From positions 62,001 to 126,000 of the forward strand of contig NZ_BDJF01000032.1 in NCBI RefSeq assembly GCF_001895205.1: 64,000 nucleotides of DNA, read 5' to 3'. Positions 39,532 to 49,715 of the stretch are shown in pieces. How positions within the stretch are numbered: position 1 is the first letter of the stretch; the number at the start of each line of letters is the position of its first letter. A program made the position numbers and the translations under genes. The notes beneath the pieces were generated by a model, which had not been told where the DNA came from, searched no databases, and saw only the letters and a program-made list of their open reading frames with translations. The DNA is from Vibrio injensis. Lineage in GTDB: Bacteria > Pseudomonadota > Gammaproteobacteria > Enterobacterales > Vibrionaceae.

Positions 39532-41459
39532 ACTATCGGATGGATTTTGCTGTATTGAGCGAGCAAGCCAGCCATTGCCGCTTCGGACTAACCCTGCATA
39601 ATTTAAGCGATCAGCCACTGATGGATTGGCGCTTACATTTTGCCATTGAGCGCTATATTGACCCCAACTCACTCACTCAAGGTCAATTACAGCAAATCGG
39701 CAGCTTTTGCACTCTCGAGCCTAATTGTCAGATATTAGCTGCCAATAGCCACTTTTATTGTGAATTTACGATAAAAACCGCTCCATTCCATTTTTATACC
39801 GATGGCATTAAAGAGGCTTTTATCGAATATTCGAGTGCCAAGCAAATTCATCGCCAAGCCGTTACCGTCACCCCCATCGCTCTGCTATCTAGTCATAAAC
39901 AGCGCTGTGTTATCGATACGGTTGAGCGCGCGGAGCTGTGCCTTATTCCTTATCCTAATCATCTACAGCGACTCGAAGGAGTGATGACTTTATCGCCGCA
40001 AAGTGGCTTAGTCGTCGACACCGACCTGGCTCATCACGCCAGTCAGTGGTTTCGAGAGCAGTTGATGGCGTTATACGCTTTCCCTATTGACGAGCAAGCG
40101 GAAGCCACGCCGATCCTTTATTGTCTTAAACCGACACTTGATGAGCAAAGTTATCAGTTAGAGATAGGTGAAGAGGCTATTTTCGTCTACGCGAATAGTG
40201 AAACCGGCTTTATCTACGCCAGCGCAACGCTGTTACAATTGGCACGAAAAAATGCTCAGCAGCTCGATTTTCCATGCCTGAAAATCAGTGACGCTCCGCG
40301 CTTTCAATACCGAGGCATGATGCTCGATTGCGCGCGACATTTTCACTCTTTAGAAACGGTTAAACGCTTAATCAACCAACTGGCCCACTACAAATTCAAT
40401 ATTTTCCATTGGCATTTAACCGATGACGAAGGTTGGCGGATTGAAATTAAATCACTACCACAACTGACGGAGATTGGCGCATGGCGCGGTATGGATCAGG
40501 TATTAGAGCCGCAGTACAGCACGCTTACGGAACGTCATGGTGGATTTTATCGCCAGCATGAAATCAAAGAGGTGATTGCCTACGCCGCGGAGCGTGGGAT
40601 CACCGTCATCCCAGAAATCGATATTCCCGGTCACAGCCGCGCGGCCATCAAATCACTGCCAGAATGGTTAATCGACAGGGAAGACCAATCTGCCTATCGC
40701 AGTATTCAATATTATACCGATAACGTACTCTCTCCAGCCCTGCCGGGTACTTATCAGTTTATTGATCGCGTGTTAGAAGAGGTCGCCGCCCTGTTTCCAA
40801 GCCCATGGGTTCACATCGGTGGCGATGAAGTCCCTGATGGTGTCTGGCTCGATAGTCCTAAATGCCAAGCACTAATGGCAGAGCATGGTTATCACCATAG
40901 CCATGAATTACAAGGACATCTACTGCGTTATGCCGAGCAAAAACTGAAATCACTCGGTAAACGTATGGTCGGATGGGAAGAGGCCCATCATGGCAATAAA
41001 GTCAGTAAAGATACCGTGATCTACTCTTGGTTATCGGAAAAAGCCGCTTTGCACTGCGCCAAGCAAGGCTTTGATGTGATCTTGCAACCGGGACAATTTA
41101 CCTACTTAGACATCGTACAAGATTACGCGCCAGAAGAACCTGGTGTTGATTGGGCAGGAGTGACACCGCTAGAGCGCGCTTATGGCTATGAGCCATTAGC
41201 TGAAGTCACCGATAACGATCCGCTGCGTAAACGTATCCTCGGTATTCAATGCGCCCTATGGTGCGAACGAGTCAATAACCCATCTCGTCTCGATTATATG
41301 ATTTACCCACGCTTAACCGCTCTCGCCGAAGCTGGCTGGACGGAAAAACAACGCCGTAATTGGTCCGATTATCTCACACGTTTAAAAGGTCACCTGCCGC
41401 TACTTGATCAGCAAGGTATTGACTATCGCCATCCATGGCGAGCAAAGCAGCAGAACTAG
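39528..41459 (+). CDS. GH20 beta-N-acetylhexosaminidase
   Basis: A 643-residue enzyme that releases GlcNAc from the non-reducing end of chitooligosaccharides. The N-terminal region (about 1-250) contains an accessory beta domain and the GH20b domain. The catalytic TIM barrel begins near RFQYRGMMLDCARHFHS, and the catalytic Asp433-Glu434 pair is in HIGGDEVPDG. No signal peptide is visible, so it works in the cytoplasm on imported sugars. Confidence 0.92.
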   Translation: MNYRMDFAVLSEQASHCRFGLTLHNLSDQPLMDWRLHFAIERYIDPNSLTQGQLQQIGSFCTLEPNCQILAANSHFYCEFTIKTAPFHFYTDGIKEAFIEYSSAKQIHRQAVTVTPIALLSSHKQRCVIDTVERAELCLIPYPNHLQRLEGVMTLSPQSGLVVDTDLAHHASQWFREQLMALYAFPIDEQAEATPILYCLKPTLDEQSYQLEIGEEAIFVYANSETGFIYASATLLQLARKNAQQLDFPCLKISDAPRFQYRGMMLDCARHFHSLETVKRLINQLAHYKFNIFHWHLTDDEGWRIEIKSLPQLTEIGAWRGMDQVLEPQYSTLTERHGGFYRQHEIKEVIAYAAERGITVIPEIDIPGHSRAAIKSLPEWLIDREDQSAYRSIQYYTDNVLSPALPGTYQFIDRVLEEVAALFPSPWVHIGGDEVPDGVWLDSPKCQALMAEHGYHHSHELQGHLLRYAEQKLKSLGKRMVGWEEAHHGNKVSKDTVIYSWLSEKAALHCAKQGFDVILQPGQFTYLDIVQDYAPEEPGVDWAGVTPLERAYGYEPLAEVTDNDPLRKRILGIQCALWCERVNNPSRLDYMIYPRLTALAEAGWTEKQRRNWSDYLTRLKGHLPLLDQQGIDYRHPWRAKQQN

Positions 41460-41520
41460 GTTCACACAACTCTTTATTTTTTATCTGCTCCATTGAGCAG
41501 TGTTTGAAAAGGAAAACATC

Positions 41521-43926
41521 ATGAAATACGGCTATTTCGATAATGAAAATCGCGAATACGTCATTACCCGCCCCGACACACCAGCGCCGTGGACTAACTA
41601 TCTTGGCACAGAAAAATTCTGCAGCGTGATTTCACACAACGCAGGAGGCTACGCTTTTTACCATTCACCTGAATACAACCGTATCACTAAGTTTCGCCCT
41701 AACTTTACCCAAGACCGTCCCGGTCACTATGTTTATTTACGTGATGACGCCAATGGTGAGTTCTGGTCTATTTCTTGGCAACCGGTAGCAAAAAGCCTTG
41801 CCCAAGCCAAATACGAAGTGCGTCATGGTTTATCTTATTCAAGCTTTAAATGCGAATATCAAGGCATTGTCGCCAGTAAAACCTTGTTTGTCCCCAAAGG
41901 AGAGGATGCCGAACTGTGGGATGTGGTGATTGAAAACACATCCAATGAAACTCGTACCATCAGTGCTTTCAACTATGTGGAATTTTCCTTTAGCCATATT
42001 AAATCCGATAACCAAAACCATCAGATGTCGCTCTATTCTGCGGGCACAGAATATAAAGATGGCGTCATTGAATACGATCTGTATTACAACACTGATGATT
42101 TCTTAGGTTTTTATTATCTCACCGCGACTTTCGATGCCGACAGCTATGACGGTCAACGTGACCAATTCCTCGGTATGTACCGTGATGAAGCCAACCCAAT
42201 TGCGGTAGAGCAAGGTCGATGCTCGAACAGCGCACAAACTTGCTATAACCATTGTGGTGCGCTGCATAAACAGTTTGTCCTACAGCCTGGAGAAAAGGTT
42301 CGCTTTGCTGTGGTATTAGGGGTTGGTAAAGGTAATGGCGTCAGACTACGTGAAAAATATCAAGACCCACAGCAGGTTGATCAAGCATTAGCGGCGATCA
42401 AAGCTCACTGGGATGAGCGCTGCGCCAAGTTTCAAGTCAAATCCCCTAATTCCGGTTTAGATACCATGATTAACGCTTGGACTCTTTACCAAGCAGAAAC
42501 CTGTGTGGTTTGGTCACGCTTTGCTTCTTTCATCGAAGTAGGTGGCCGTACTGGGCTTGGCTATCGTGATACCGCGCAAGATGCCATTTCAGTTCCTCAT
42601 ACTAACCCTGAAATGACCCGTAAACGCTTAGTTGATCTGCTGCGCGGTCAAGTAAAAGCGGGCTACGGTTTGCATCTTTTCGACCCAGATTGGTTTGATC
42701 CAGAAAAAGCCGATGTTAAACCATCAAAATCGCCAACCGTCGTTCCAACGCCTTCTGATGACGATAAGATCCACGGTATCAAAGACACCTGCTCTGACGA
42801 TCATTTATGGATTGTGCCGACCATCTTAAATTACGTGAAAGAGACCGGCGATATGGCCTTTATCGATCAAGTGATCCCTTATGCCGATGGTGGTGATGCC
42901 ACCGTATATCAGCACATGATGGCAGCGCTCGATTTCTCTGCCGAGTACGTGGGGCAAACCGGCATTTGTAAAGGTCTACGCGCCGACTGGAACGACTGTC
43001 TGAATCTCGGCGGTGGTGAATCAGCGATGGTGTCTTTCCTTCACTTCTGGGCACTAGAAGCATTCCTCGAACTGTCGCGATTCCGTCACGATGAAGCAGC
43101 CACCGATAAATACCAAGCCATGGCTAACGGGGTGCGCGCTGCCTGTGAAACCCATTTATGGGATGAACAAGGTCAGTGGTACATTCGCGGCCTGACTAAA
43201 GATGGCGATAAGATTGGTACTTTTGACCAAGTAGAAGGCAAAGTACATCTGGAATCCAATTCACTGGCGGTGCTGTCTGGTGCGGTGAGCCATGAACGTG
43301 GCATCAAAGCCATGGATGCGGTGTACGAGTACCTCTTCTCTCAATATGGTTTACATCTTAATGCGCCATCGTTTGCCACCCCGAACGATGATATTGGTTT
43401 TGTGACCCGTGTTTATCAAGGGGTAAAAGAAAATGGCGCGATTTTCTCTCACCCTAATCCTTGGGCTTGGGTTGCAGAAGCAAAACTCGGCCGCGGCGAT
43501 CGAGCAATGGAATTGTACGATGCGCTCAATCCTTATAATCAAAACGATCATATTGAAACCCGTGTTGCTGAGCCCTACTCCTATGTACAGTTCATCATGG
43601 GTCGCGATCATAAAGATCATGGTCGTGCCAACCATCCTTGGCTAACTGGTACTTCTGGTTGGGCTTACTACGCCACCACCAATTTTATTTTGGGGATTCG
43701 CACTGGCTTTGAAGGCTTAGACGTCGATCCTTGTATTCCAACCTCATGGCCTGGCTTTGAAGTTACCCGCCAATGGCGCGATGCGACCTATCAGATCAAG
43801 GTGGAAAACCCCGATCGCGTATCTAAAGGCGTGAAGTCGATTATTTTGAATGGCCAAAAAATTAACGGGCCGATCCCAGTGCAAGCGGCAGGCTCAGTCA
43901 ATCAAGTCATCGTCACTATGGGCTAA
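41521..43926 (+). CDS. chbP: N,N'-diacetylchitobiose phosphorylase (GH94)
   Basis: An 801-residue cytoplasmic enzyme that splits (GlcNAc)2 with phosphate to GlcNAc-1-P and GlcNAc, saving one ATP. The length equals that of the characterised Vibrio proteolyticus enzyme, and the catalytic acid falls at Asp492 in ADWNDCLN, the same position. The N-terminal beta-sandwich (1-270) and (alpha/alpha)6 barrel are present. I start at ATG 41521 (MKYGYFDNENREYVIT); seven upstream codons are in frame. Confidence 0.94.
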   Translation: MKYGYFDNENREYVITRPDTPAPWTNYLGTEKFCSVISHNAGGYAFYHSPEYNRITKFRPNFTQDRPGHYVYLRDDANGEFWSISWQPVAKSLAQAKYEVRHGLSYSSFKCEYQGIVASKTLFVPKGEDAELWDVVIENTSNETRTISAFNYVEFSFSHIKSDNQNHQMSLYSAGTEYKDGVIEYDLYYNTDDFLGFYYLTATFDADSYDGQRDQFLGMYRDEANPIAVEQGRCSNSAQTCYNHCGALHKQFVLQPGEKVRFAVVLGVGKGNGVRLREKYQDPQQVDQALAAIKAHWDERCAKFQVKSPNSGLDTMINAWTLYQAETCVVWSRFASFIEVGGRTGLGYRDTAQDAISVPHTNPEMTRKRLVDLLRGQVKAGYGLHLFDPDWFDPEKADVKPSKSPTVVPTPSDDDKIHGIKDTCSDDHLWIVPTILNYVKETGDMAFIDQVIPYADGGDATVYQHMMAALDFSAEYVGQTGICKGLRADWNDCLNLGGGESAMVSFLHFWALEAFLELSRFRHDEAATDKYQAMANGVRAACETHLWDEQGQWYIRGLTKDGDKIGTFDQVEGKVHLESNSLAVLSGAVSHERGIKAMDAVYEYLFSQYGLHLNAPSFATPNDDIGFVTRVYQGVKENGAIFSHPNPWAWVAEAKLGRGDRAMELYDALNPYNQNDHIETRVAEPYSYVQFIMGRDHKDHGRANHPWLTGTSGWAYYATTNFILGIRTGFEGLDVDPCIPTSWPGFEVTRQWRDATYQIKVENPDRVSKGVKSIILNGQKINGPIPVQAAGSVNQVIVTMG

Positions 43927-43951
43927 GTCGTCCCTATGGACTAAACAGCTT

Positions 43952-43971
43952 GGGGCGCATTTTTGCGCCCC
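43952..43971 (+). other. GC-rich hairpin ahead of the mutase gene
   Basis: GGGGCGCA / TGCGCCCC with a 4-base loop, ending three bases before the AAGGAG ribosome-binding site of the next gene. There is no T-run. It could protect the upstream mRNA 3' end or tune translation. Confidence 0.55.
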
Positions 43972-43986
43972 TCTAAGGAGAGAAGC

Positions 43987-45399
43987 ATGATTCAATTTGG
44001 TACCGGAGGGTGGCGAGCCTTTATTGGTGAAGAGTTTACCAAAGACAATGTACGCATTGTCGCACAAGCGCTGGCTAATATCATTCAGCAAGAACAGGTC
44101 GCCGAGCAAGGTTTTGTGATTGGCTACGATCGCCGCTTTTTATCCGATAAAGCCGGACGCTGGTTTGCCGAAGTCTTGGCCGCTAATGGCATAGTGGTGA
44201 GTTTTATTAATAAGTTTGTCCCTACACCTGTGGTGATGTTTCAAGCAAAAGTCATGAACTGTGCTTATTCTGCTTGCATTACTGCTTCGCATAATCCGGC
44301 CGATTATAATGGCATTAAAGTGTTTATCCGTGGTGGGCGTGATGCTGATGAAGTCATTACTAAAAAGATTGAACAACAGATAGCCACGCTGACACTGAGT
44401 GACGTTCGCTCGCTCGATTTTGATCAAGCGGTAGCCGAGCAACAAATCATCAACATTAATCCAATGAATGATTTTGTCGATTCGATCATTAACTTGATTA
44501 ATATTGACGCGATCCGTAAAGCGAATTTACGAGTATTGATCGATCCTATGTTTGGTGTGGCAAAAAATGCGCTACAAACGGTACTGATCAATGGCCGCTG
44601 TGATGTCGATGTGATCAACGATGGTAAAAATCCCGATTTTGGCGGATTAATGCCATCCCCCAGTGCTGCCACCTTGTATCGCCTGCAACACCTAGTAAAA
44701 AATGAAGGTTATGACATTGGCATTGGTACCGATGGCGATGCGGATCGACTGGGGATCATTGATGAAAAAGGCCATTTTATCCATCCCAACGAAGTGCTAA
44801 TGCTGCTTTACTATTACTTACTGGAATATAAAGGCTGGAAAGGCTCGGTAGTACGTAATATCGCTACCACGCATTTATTGGATAAAATTGCCGCTGATCA
44901 TGGCGAGCAATGTTTTGAAGTTCCGGTTGGCTTTAAGCATATTTCTTCGCAAATGGAAGCGGTCGATGCTTTGATTGGTGGTGAAAGCTCCGGCGGCTTA
45001 ACCATTCGTGGTCATATCAAAGGTAAAGATGGGGTATTTGCTTCCAGCTTATTGGTGGAAATGCTCAGCGTCACTGGTAAAAAACTCTCAGAATTGCTGC
45101 AAGAAATCTACTGTCGCTATGGTTATGCTTACACCGCAGAAGGAGATTGTAAATTTAACCCACAGCAAAAAGCCTCCCTCTATCACAAACTGTACGTCGA
45201 AAAACAGCTGCCCAACTTTGACCAGGAAATTGCAAAAGTGAGCTACGAAGATGGGGCGAAAGTCTATTTCAGTAATGGAGGCTGGATCATTGCTCGTTTT
45301 TCCGGCACTGAACCTTTGCTAAGGATCTTTGCCGAGATGGCAGATAAACCCACCGCTGAGCGATTAGTCGACCAAATGAAAGCGTTTTTACAACTTTAA
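43987..45399 (+). CDS. Phosphohexose mutase of the chitin operon (GlcNAc-1-P type)
   Basis: A 470-residue member of the alpha-D-phosphohexomutase family. The phosphoserine is Ser101 in CITASHNPADYNG, the metal loop is GTDGDADRLG and the phosphate-binding end is RFSGTEPLLRIF. After the phosphorylase, the logical job is converting GlcNAc-1-P to GlcNAc-6-P for the amino-sugar pathway; homologues are often annotated phosphomannomutase. It is the last gene of the operon. I start at ATG 43987, with a strong AAGGAG. Confidence 0.9.
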   Translation: MIQFGTGGWRAFIGEEFTKDNVRIVAQALANIIQQEQVAEQGFVIGYDRRFLSDKAGRWFAEVLAANGIVVSFINKFVPTPVVMFQAKVMNCAYSACITASHNPADYNGIKVFIRGGRDADEVITKKIEQQIATLTLSDVRSLDFDQAVAEQQIININPMNDFVDSIINLINIDAIRKANLRVLIDPMFGVAKNALQTVLINGRCDVDVINDGKNPDFGGLMPSPSAATLYRLQHLVKNEGYDIGIGTDGDADRLGIIDEKGHFIHPNEVLMLLYYYLLEYKGWKGSVVRNIATTHLLDKIAADHGEQCFEVPVGFKHISSQMEAVDALIGGESSGGLTIRGHIKGKDGVFASSLLVEMLSVTGKKLSELLQEIYCRYGYAYTAEGDCKFNPQQKASLYHKLYVEKQLPNFDQEIAKVSYEDGAKVYFSNGGWIIARFSGTEPLLRIFAEMADKPTAERLVDQMKAFLQL

Positions 45400-45439
45400 A
45401 TCCAGTCAACGTTCAATAGGTATATTGGATGCAAAATGT

Positions 45440-45469
45440 AGAAGTGAAAGCTATCGTGCTTTCACTTCT
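45440..45469 (+). terminator. Chitin operon terminator hairpin
   Basis: A perfect 12-bp stem AGAAGTGAAAGC / GCTTTCACTTCT with a 6-base loop, 40 bases past the last gene. The T-run is weak, so efficiency is uncertain. Confidence 0.6.
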
Positions 45470-45655
45470 TGCTCTCAAATAAAGACGAGCTGCCCAGCAC
45501 TTTTATCTCTCTATCTTTTAATGGAAACCAAGACCGCTTTCTCGCTTTCTTAATCATACAATTTGTTACAATTACTCAGTTTTGAGCTTTATTGTTTTAT
45601 TTCAAGGTATTAAATCACATTCTTTCTTTTTGCAATTTTCCTCTCTGGGTAACTA

Positions 45656-45689
45656 TTGACCCAGGGAGTACGATTAATAATAATTATCA
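45656..45689 (+). promoter_or_regulatory. fbpA promoter and Fur box
   Basis: TTGACC (45656-45661), 17 bases, AATAAT (45679-45684). The segment 45675-45689, TAATAATAATTATCA, matches the 7-1-7 Fur motif (TGATAAT-N-ATTATCA) at 13 of 14 defined positions and covers the -10. Iron-loaded Fur would block polymerase. The 5' untranslated region is about 100 bases. Confidence 0.8.
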
Positions 45690-45793
45690 AACTTATTTAT
45701 ATAATAGTATCGATAACGCTTAATGCCATTCCATTGCAGTAAGTAAGTTAAATACCGTCGATTGTCCTACTCTTTGAGATAAAAGGTTTATTC

Positions 45794-46792
45794 ATGCAAA
45801 AGAAGTTGCTCTCAGCTGTCGCTTTAGTCAGTAGTTTAATTACCGCACCATTACTCCACGCACAAGACATCACGCTTTACTCTGGCCGTGGTGAAACGCT
45901 TGTTAAGCCTATCATTGAACAATTTGAAAAGCAGAGTGGCATTAAAGTTAACGTACGTTACGGTGATACCGCTCAACTTGCGGTGTTATTACAAGAAGAA
46001 GGCGCTCGCTCACCTGCCGATGTGTATTGGGGACAAGATGCAGGCGCAATGGGTGCCCTAGCTAATGCAGGCTTACTAGCAACATTGCCAGAAGCGCTTT
46101 ACAAACAGCTACCTGAAATTTATACCAGCAAAACGGGTCAATGGGTGGCGGCGAGTGGCCGCTCACGCGTTATCGCTTATTCGACTGAACGTGCATCTGC
46201 GGAAGACATTCCAGCCTCTGTGTTTGATTTGACTTCAGAAAAATACAAAGGCCGCTTTGGTCTAGCACCCACTAACGGTGGTTTCCAGTCATTCGTTACC
46301 GCGATGCGAGTACAACATGGTGACGAGAAAACCTTGGCGTGGTTAAAAGCAATGAAAGCCAACCAACCAAAAATTTATCGTAATAACACCACCCAAGTAC
46401 AAGCCATTGGTGATGGCGAAATCGATTTTGCCTTAGTCAATAACTACTACTTACCTCGCTTTGTTGCTGCCAATGCTAACTTCCCAGCCAAACAGACGTA
46501 CTTTGCTGAAGGTGATATTGGTAACTTGGTTAATGTTGCGGGTGTTGCTGTTTTAAAAAGCAGTAAAAAACAGCCTCAAGCGATTCAATTTATTGAGTAC
46601 ATGTTGTCTCCTGCCGCTCAACAATACTTCACCTCTGTAGTTGGTGAATACCCAGTCACTCAGGGCATTATTCCTAACCCTGTATTGGGTGAGCTAGATA
46701 CGCTATTGCAAGCGGCACCAAGTATTGATCTCGATCAACTGGCTGATTTACAAGGTACCTTAAAACTGTTGCGTGACGCAGGTTTGCTATAA
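45794..46792 (+). CDS. fbpA: Ferric iron-binding periplasmic protein FbpA
   Basis: A 332-residue solute-binding protein (ferric-transferrin family) that carries Fe3+ across the periplasm. The signal peptide MQKKLLSAVALVSSLITAPLLHA is cut before QDITLYSGRGE. The tyrosine pair in LVNNYYLPRF is the typical iron-binding Tyr-Tyr. It heads the fbpABC operon behind a Fur box. Confidence 0.93.
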   Translation: MQKKLLSAVALVSSLITAPLLHAQDITLYSGRGETLVKPIIEQFEKQSGIKVNVRYGDTAQLAVLLQEEGARSPADVYWGQDAGAMGALANAGLLATLPEALYKQLPEIYTSKTGQWVAASGRSRVIAYSTERASAEDIPASVFDLTSEKYKGRFGLAPTNGGFQSFVTAMRVQHGDEKTLAWLKAMKANQPKIYRNNTTQVQAIGDGEIDFALVNNYYLPRFVAANANFPAKQTYFAEGDIGNLVNVAGVAVLKSSKKQPQAIQFIEYMLSPAAQQYFTSVVGEYPVTQGIIPNPVLGELDTLLQAAPSIDLDQLADLQGTLKLLRDAGLL

Positions 46793-46848
46793 GTTTTACG
46801 ATAATTTCGTACCTTATTCATTACCCTTAATGGTAATATCTCGACCAC

Positions 46849-46874
46849 AAAGCCAGTGCGCAAGCATTGGCTTT
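46849..46874 (+). terminator. Attenuator hairpin between fbpA and fbpB
   Basis: An 11-bp stem AAAGCCAGTGC / GCATTGGCTTT (one G-U) with loop GCAA. It probably reduces read-through into the permease gene so that the binding protein is made in excess. Confidence 0.55.
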
Positions 46875-47022
46875 GCTATTTAATCGTAATCTATAGTATG
46901 CAACTTGGCCCTATGATTTGGCCTTGATCAGACTGTCTCCGTCTCAGCGCCATCACGCTCAATCAGAGATAGCAATAATTAGCAAACTCCACCAAGGACG
47001 CTGAATACAGGTAGTAACTCCT

Positions 47023-48627
47023 ATGAGTGTTTCATCACAACCAGACTTTTCAATACGAGCGATTGGTCAACGTCCCCCGCTTTATTTACTGCTCAGTGCT
47101 GGTTTTATCTCGCTATTGATGATCATCCCACTGTTTTACTTAGTTCTGCGTGCATCACAAGCTGATTATGATCAGCTCGTTGAATTGGTATTTCGAGCCC
47201 GTAATTGGCAACTTTTGCTCAATACATTATCCCTTACCTTTGGCGTACTCGCCGTTTGTACCTTTTTAGCACTGCCCATGGCGTGGTTAGTTACCCGTAC
47301 TTCGATCGCAGGGAAGAAACTGTTAACCATTCTAGCGATTGTTCCGCTAGCTATACCGGGCTATGTGATGGCCTACGCGCTACTTGGTATCGGTGGCAAT
47401 ATGGGTGCATTAGCTCATCTATTTGATATTCGAATCAATAATATCTCCGGCTACTGGGGCGCAGTATGGGCACTCTCGCTCTATACTTATCCTTACATTT
47501 TTTTAAACCTACGTGCCGCGCTGCTAGGGCTAGATAGTAGCTTAGAAGAGAGCGCCTACAGCCTTGGTTATTCACGATTGGCCACCTTTCGTTTTGTGAT
47601 GCTACCGCATTTACTACCAGCGCTATTGGCTGGCTATATGGTGGTGGCTCTTTATGTGCTGGGCGATTTTGGCGCGGTAGCATTAATGCGCTATGAAGCG
47701 TTTAGCTTTGCCATTTTCAACCAATATTCAGGGGCGTTTGATCGCATTTACGCCGCTTGGCTATCACTGATGTTACTGGCCCTAGCGGGTAGCTTCCTAT
47801 TTATTGAATATTCATTACTAAAGAAAAAAAGACTCTCCAGTGTCGGCAGTGGCGTCACACGTCATGCAAAACTACTAGCCTTAGGAGCTTGGACTCCCGC
47901 CGCATGGATCTATATTACCTTAGTATTCTCAGCTTCAATCGGCTTACCATTAGCCATGCTTAGCTATTGGATGATCGTGATACCACCGGATGTCAGTTTA
48001 CTGATGCAAGTCCCTTTTACTTTTGCTCGCTCTGCCTTTGCTGCTGCGCCAGCTGCTTTACTGGCCGCCTTGATGGCGTTACCACTGTGCTATTTAGCCA
48101 CTCGCTATCCATCGGCACTAACACGTATGATGGAACGCAGTGCTTATATCGGTTATGCATTACCACCTTTAACCCTAGCTTTAGCCATGGTGTTTTTTGC
48201 TCTGCATAGTGCGTTTTTCTTATACCAAACCTTAGCATTACTGATTCTAACTTGGAGTTTGGCAACTCTTGCCCTCGCGATGGGCCCGATTCGCAGCGCC
48301 TTAATCCAAACTCGTCAAAATACCGAAGAAGCAGCACAATCTTTAGGCTATAGTCCCAGCGCTAGTTTTTTTTATGTGGTTCTGCCTCGCTTAAGACGCG
48401 GTATTTTAGCGTCCATCGCTTTAGTGTTTTTATTCTGCATGAAAGAACTACCAATCACCTTCTTACTCGCTCCGACGGGTTATCATACTTTAGCGGTGAC
48501 CGTATTCTCACGCACATCAGAAGGGATGATGGCAGAGGCCGCACCTTTCGCTGCGGCTATTGTTTTATTTTCTAGTTTATCGATCGGTTTAATTTTAAAT
48601 CGCGAAAAGATCAAAGGAACCCAATGA
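47023..48627 (+). CDS. fbpB: Ferric iron ABC transporter permease FbpB
   Basis: A 534-residue inner membrane protein with about 12 helices made of two fused permease halves. Each half has an EAA loop: LEESAYSLGYSRLATFRFVMLPHLLPAL near 180 and TEEAAQSLGYSPSASFFYVVLPRLR near 440. The fusion is normal for FbpB. Its stop overlaps the fbpC start by four bases. Confidence 0.93.
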   Translation: MSVSSQPDFSIRAIGQRPPLYLLLSAGFISLLMIIPLFYLVLRASQADYDQLVELVFRARNWQLLLNTLSLTFGVLAVCTFLALPMAWLVTRTSIAGKKLLTILAIVPLAIPGYVMAYALLGIGGNMGALAHLFDIRINNISGYWGAVWALSLYTYPYIFLNLRAALLGLDSSLEESAYSLGYSRLATFRFVMLPHLLPALLAGYMVVALYVLGDFGAVALMRYEAFSFAIFNQYSGAFDRIYAAWLSLMLLALAGSFLFIEYSLLKKKRLSSVGSGVTRHAKLLALGAWTPAAWIYITLVFSASIGLPLAMLSYWMIVIPPDVSLLMQVPFTFARSAFAAAPAALLAALMALPLCYLATRYPSALTRMMERSAYIGYALPPLTLALAMVFFALHSAFFLYQTLALLILTWSLATLALAMGPIRSALIQTRQNTEEAAQSLGYSPSASFFYVVLPRLRRGILASIALVFLFCMKELPITFLLAPTGYHTLAVTVFSRTSEGMMAEAAPFAAAIVLFSSLSIGLILNREKIKGTQ

Positions 48628-49715
48628 GCTCATATCAACTTGTTATCGACGCTATGCAAGACACGCTAGCAGTCGAAAAAGCGCCAGATTGCCAATACCA
48701 AATTGAAGCTCAGCAGTTAAGCAAATGGTTCACCGACGGCGAGCAACCAGCGGTCTCTGATGTTTCTTTTCAACTGCAAGCGGGCGAGATTTTAGCCTTA
48801 CTAGGCCCTAGTGGCTGCGGAAAAACCACGACATTACGCATGTTGGCTGGCTTTGAGCAGCCGAACTCAGGGCAAATTGCTCTGCATGGCAAAGACATGA
48901 CCAACTTACCGACGCAAGAGCGTAACATTGGTATTGTCTTTCAAGATTATGCGTTATTTCCACATATGACAGTGGAACAAAATATCATGTTTGCCATGCG
49001 CACAACCCCGAAATCCCAACGCGCTAAAAAAGCTATCCCTTGGTTAGAGCTAATGGGTCTGAGCCATTTATCTCATCGTTATCCCAACGAGTTATCTGGA
49101 GGTCAGCAGCAACGTGTAGCACTCGCTCGCACCTTAGCCGCTGAGCCCGACTTAGTATTGCTTGATGAACCGTTTAGTAACCTTGATGCAGCGCTTCGTG
49201 AAGCCACACGTAATGAGATGCGTCAATTATTTAAACGCTCAGGAACAACGGTCATCTTAGTCACTCATGATCAAGCCGAAGCGCTATGCTTCGCCGATAA
49301 AATTGGCGTGATGCAGCAAGGTCAATTAGTACAAATCGGCACACCACAACAGGTCTATCAACAGCCTATCAACGCCTTTGTTGCCCAGTTTTTAGGTCAC
49401 ACCAATTTAATTACGGGTCATGTTGATGGTGATCTGGTCAAGACTCGCTTAGGTAATATCACGCTGCCCGGATTATCAGAAACCAGTGTCACCCTTTCCA
49501 TTCGTCCAGAAGACATTCAACTCAGTCGTGAATTAAGCGAGCAACAGGTTCAAGCGACGGTGCTCAGCCGTGAGTTTCGTGGTCATGATTATTTTTATAC
49601 TCTACAGCTCGATGAGCTCACTTTATCGGTGATCACTAACCGCCACGCTGAATTTGCTGTGGGTCAAACGGTCGCTATTACCAACATCGCTTACGCTTGC
49701 CGTTTACTGGCATAA
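48624..49715 (+). CDS. fbpC: Ferric iron ABC transporter ATP-binding protein FbpC
   Basis: A 363-residue ATPase. Walker A is GPSGCGKTT, the signature is LSGGQQQRVALARTLA, Walker B is LVLLDEPFSNLD and the switch is LVTHDQAEA. The C-terminal TOBE-type domain (about 285-363) has SIRPEDIQL. The first 25 residues are an extension not needed for the ABC fold; the overlap with fbpB supports ATG 48624 all the same. Confidence 0.93.
   Translation: MSSYQLVIDAMQDTLAVEKAPDCQYQIEAQQLSKWFTDGEQPAVSDVSFQLQAGEILALLGPSGCGKTTTLRMLAGFEQPNSGQIALHGKDMTNLPTQERNIGIVFQDYALFPHMTVEQNIMFAMRTTPKSQRAKKAIPWLELMGLSHLSHRYPNELSGGQQQRVALARTLAAEPDLVLLDEPFSNLDAALREATRNEMRQLFKRSGTTVILVTHDQAEALCFADKIGVMQQGQLVQIGTPQQVYQQPINAFVAQFLGHTNLITGHVDGDLVKTRLGNITLPGLSETSVTLSIRPEDIQLSRELSEQQVQATVLSREFRGHDYFYTLQLDELTLSVITNRHAEFAVGQTVAITNIAYACRLLA

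Larger units (their letters stand above)
45400..45793. other. 394-base region between the chitin operon and fbpA
   Basis: No gene. It contains the likely operon terminator (45440-45469) and the fbpA promoter with a Fur box (45656-45689). The rest is A/T-rich. Confidence 0.7.

Noticed and set aside
43987..45399. Reading the chitin-operon mutase as glmM
   Set aside because: A true glmM lies at 10217-11557; operon context and sequence differences point to a GlcNAc-1-P role.
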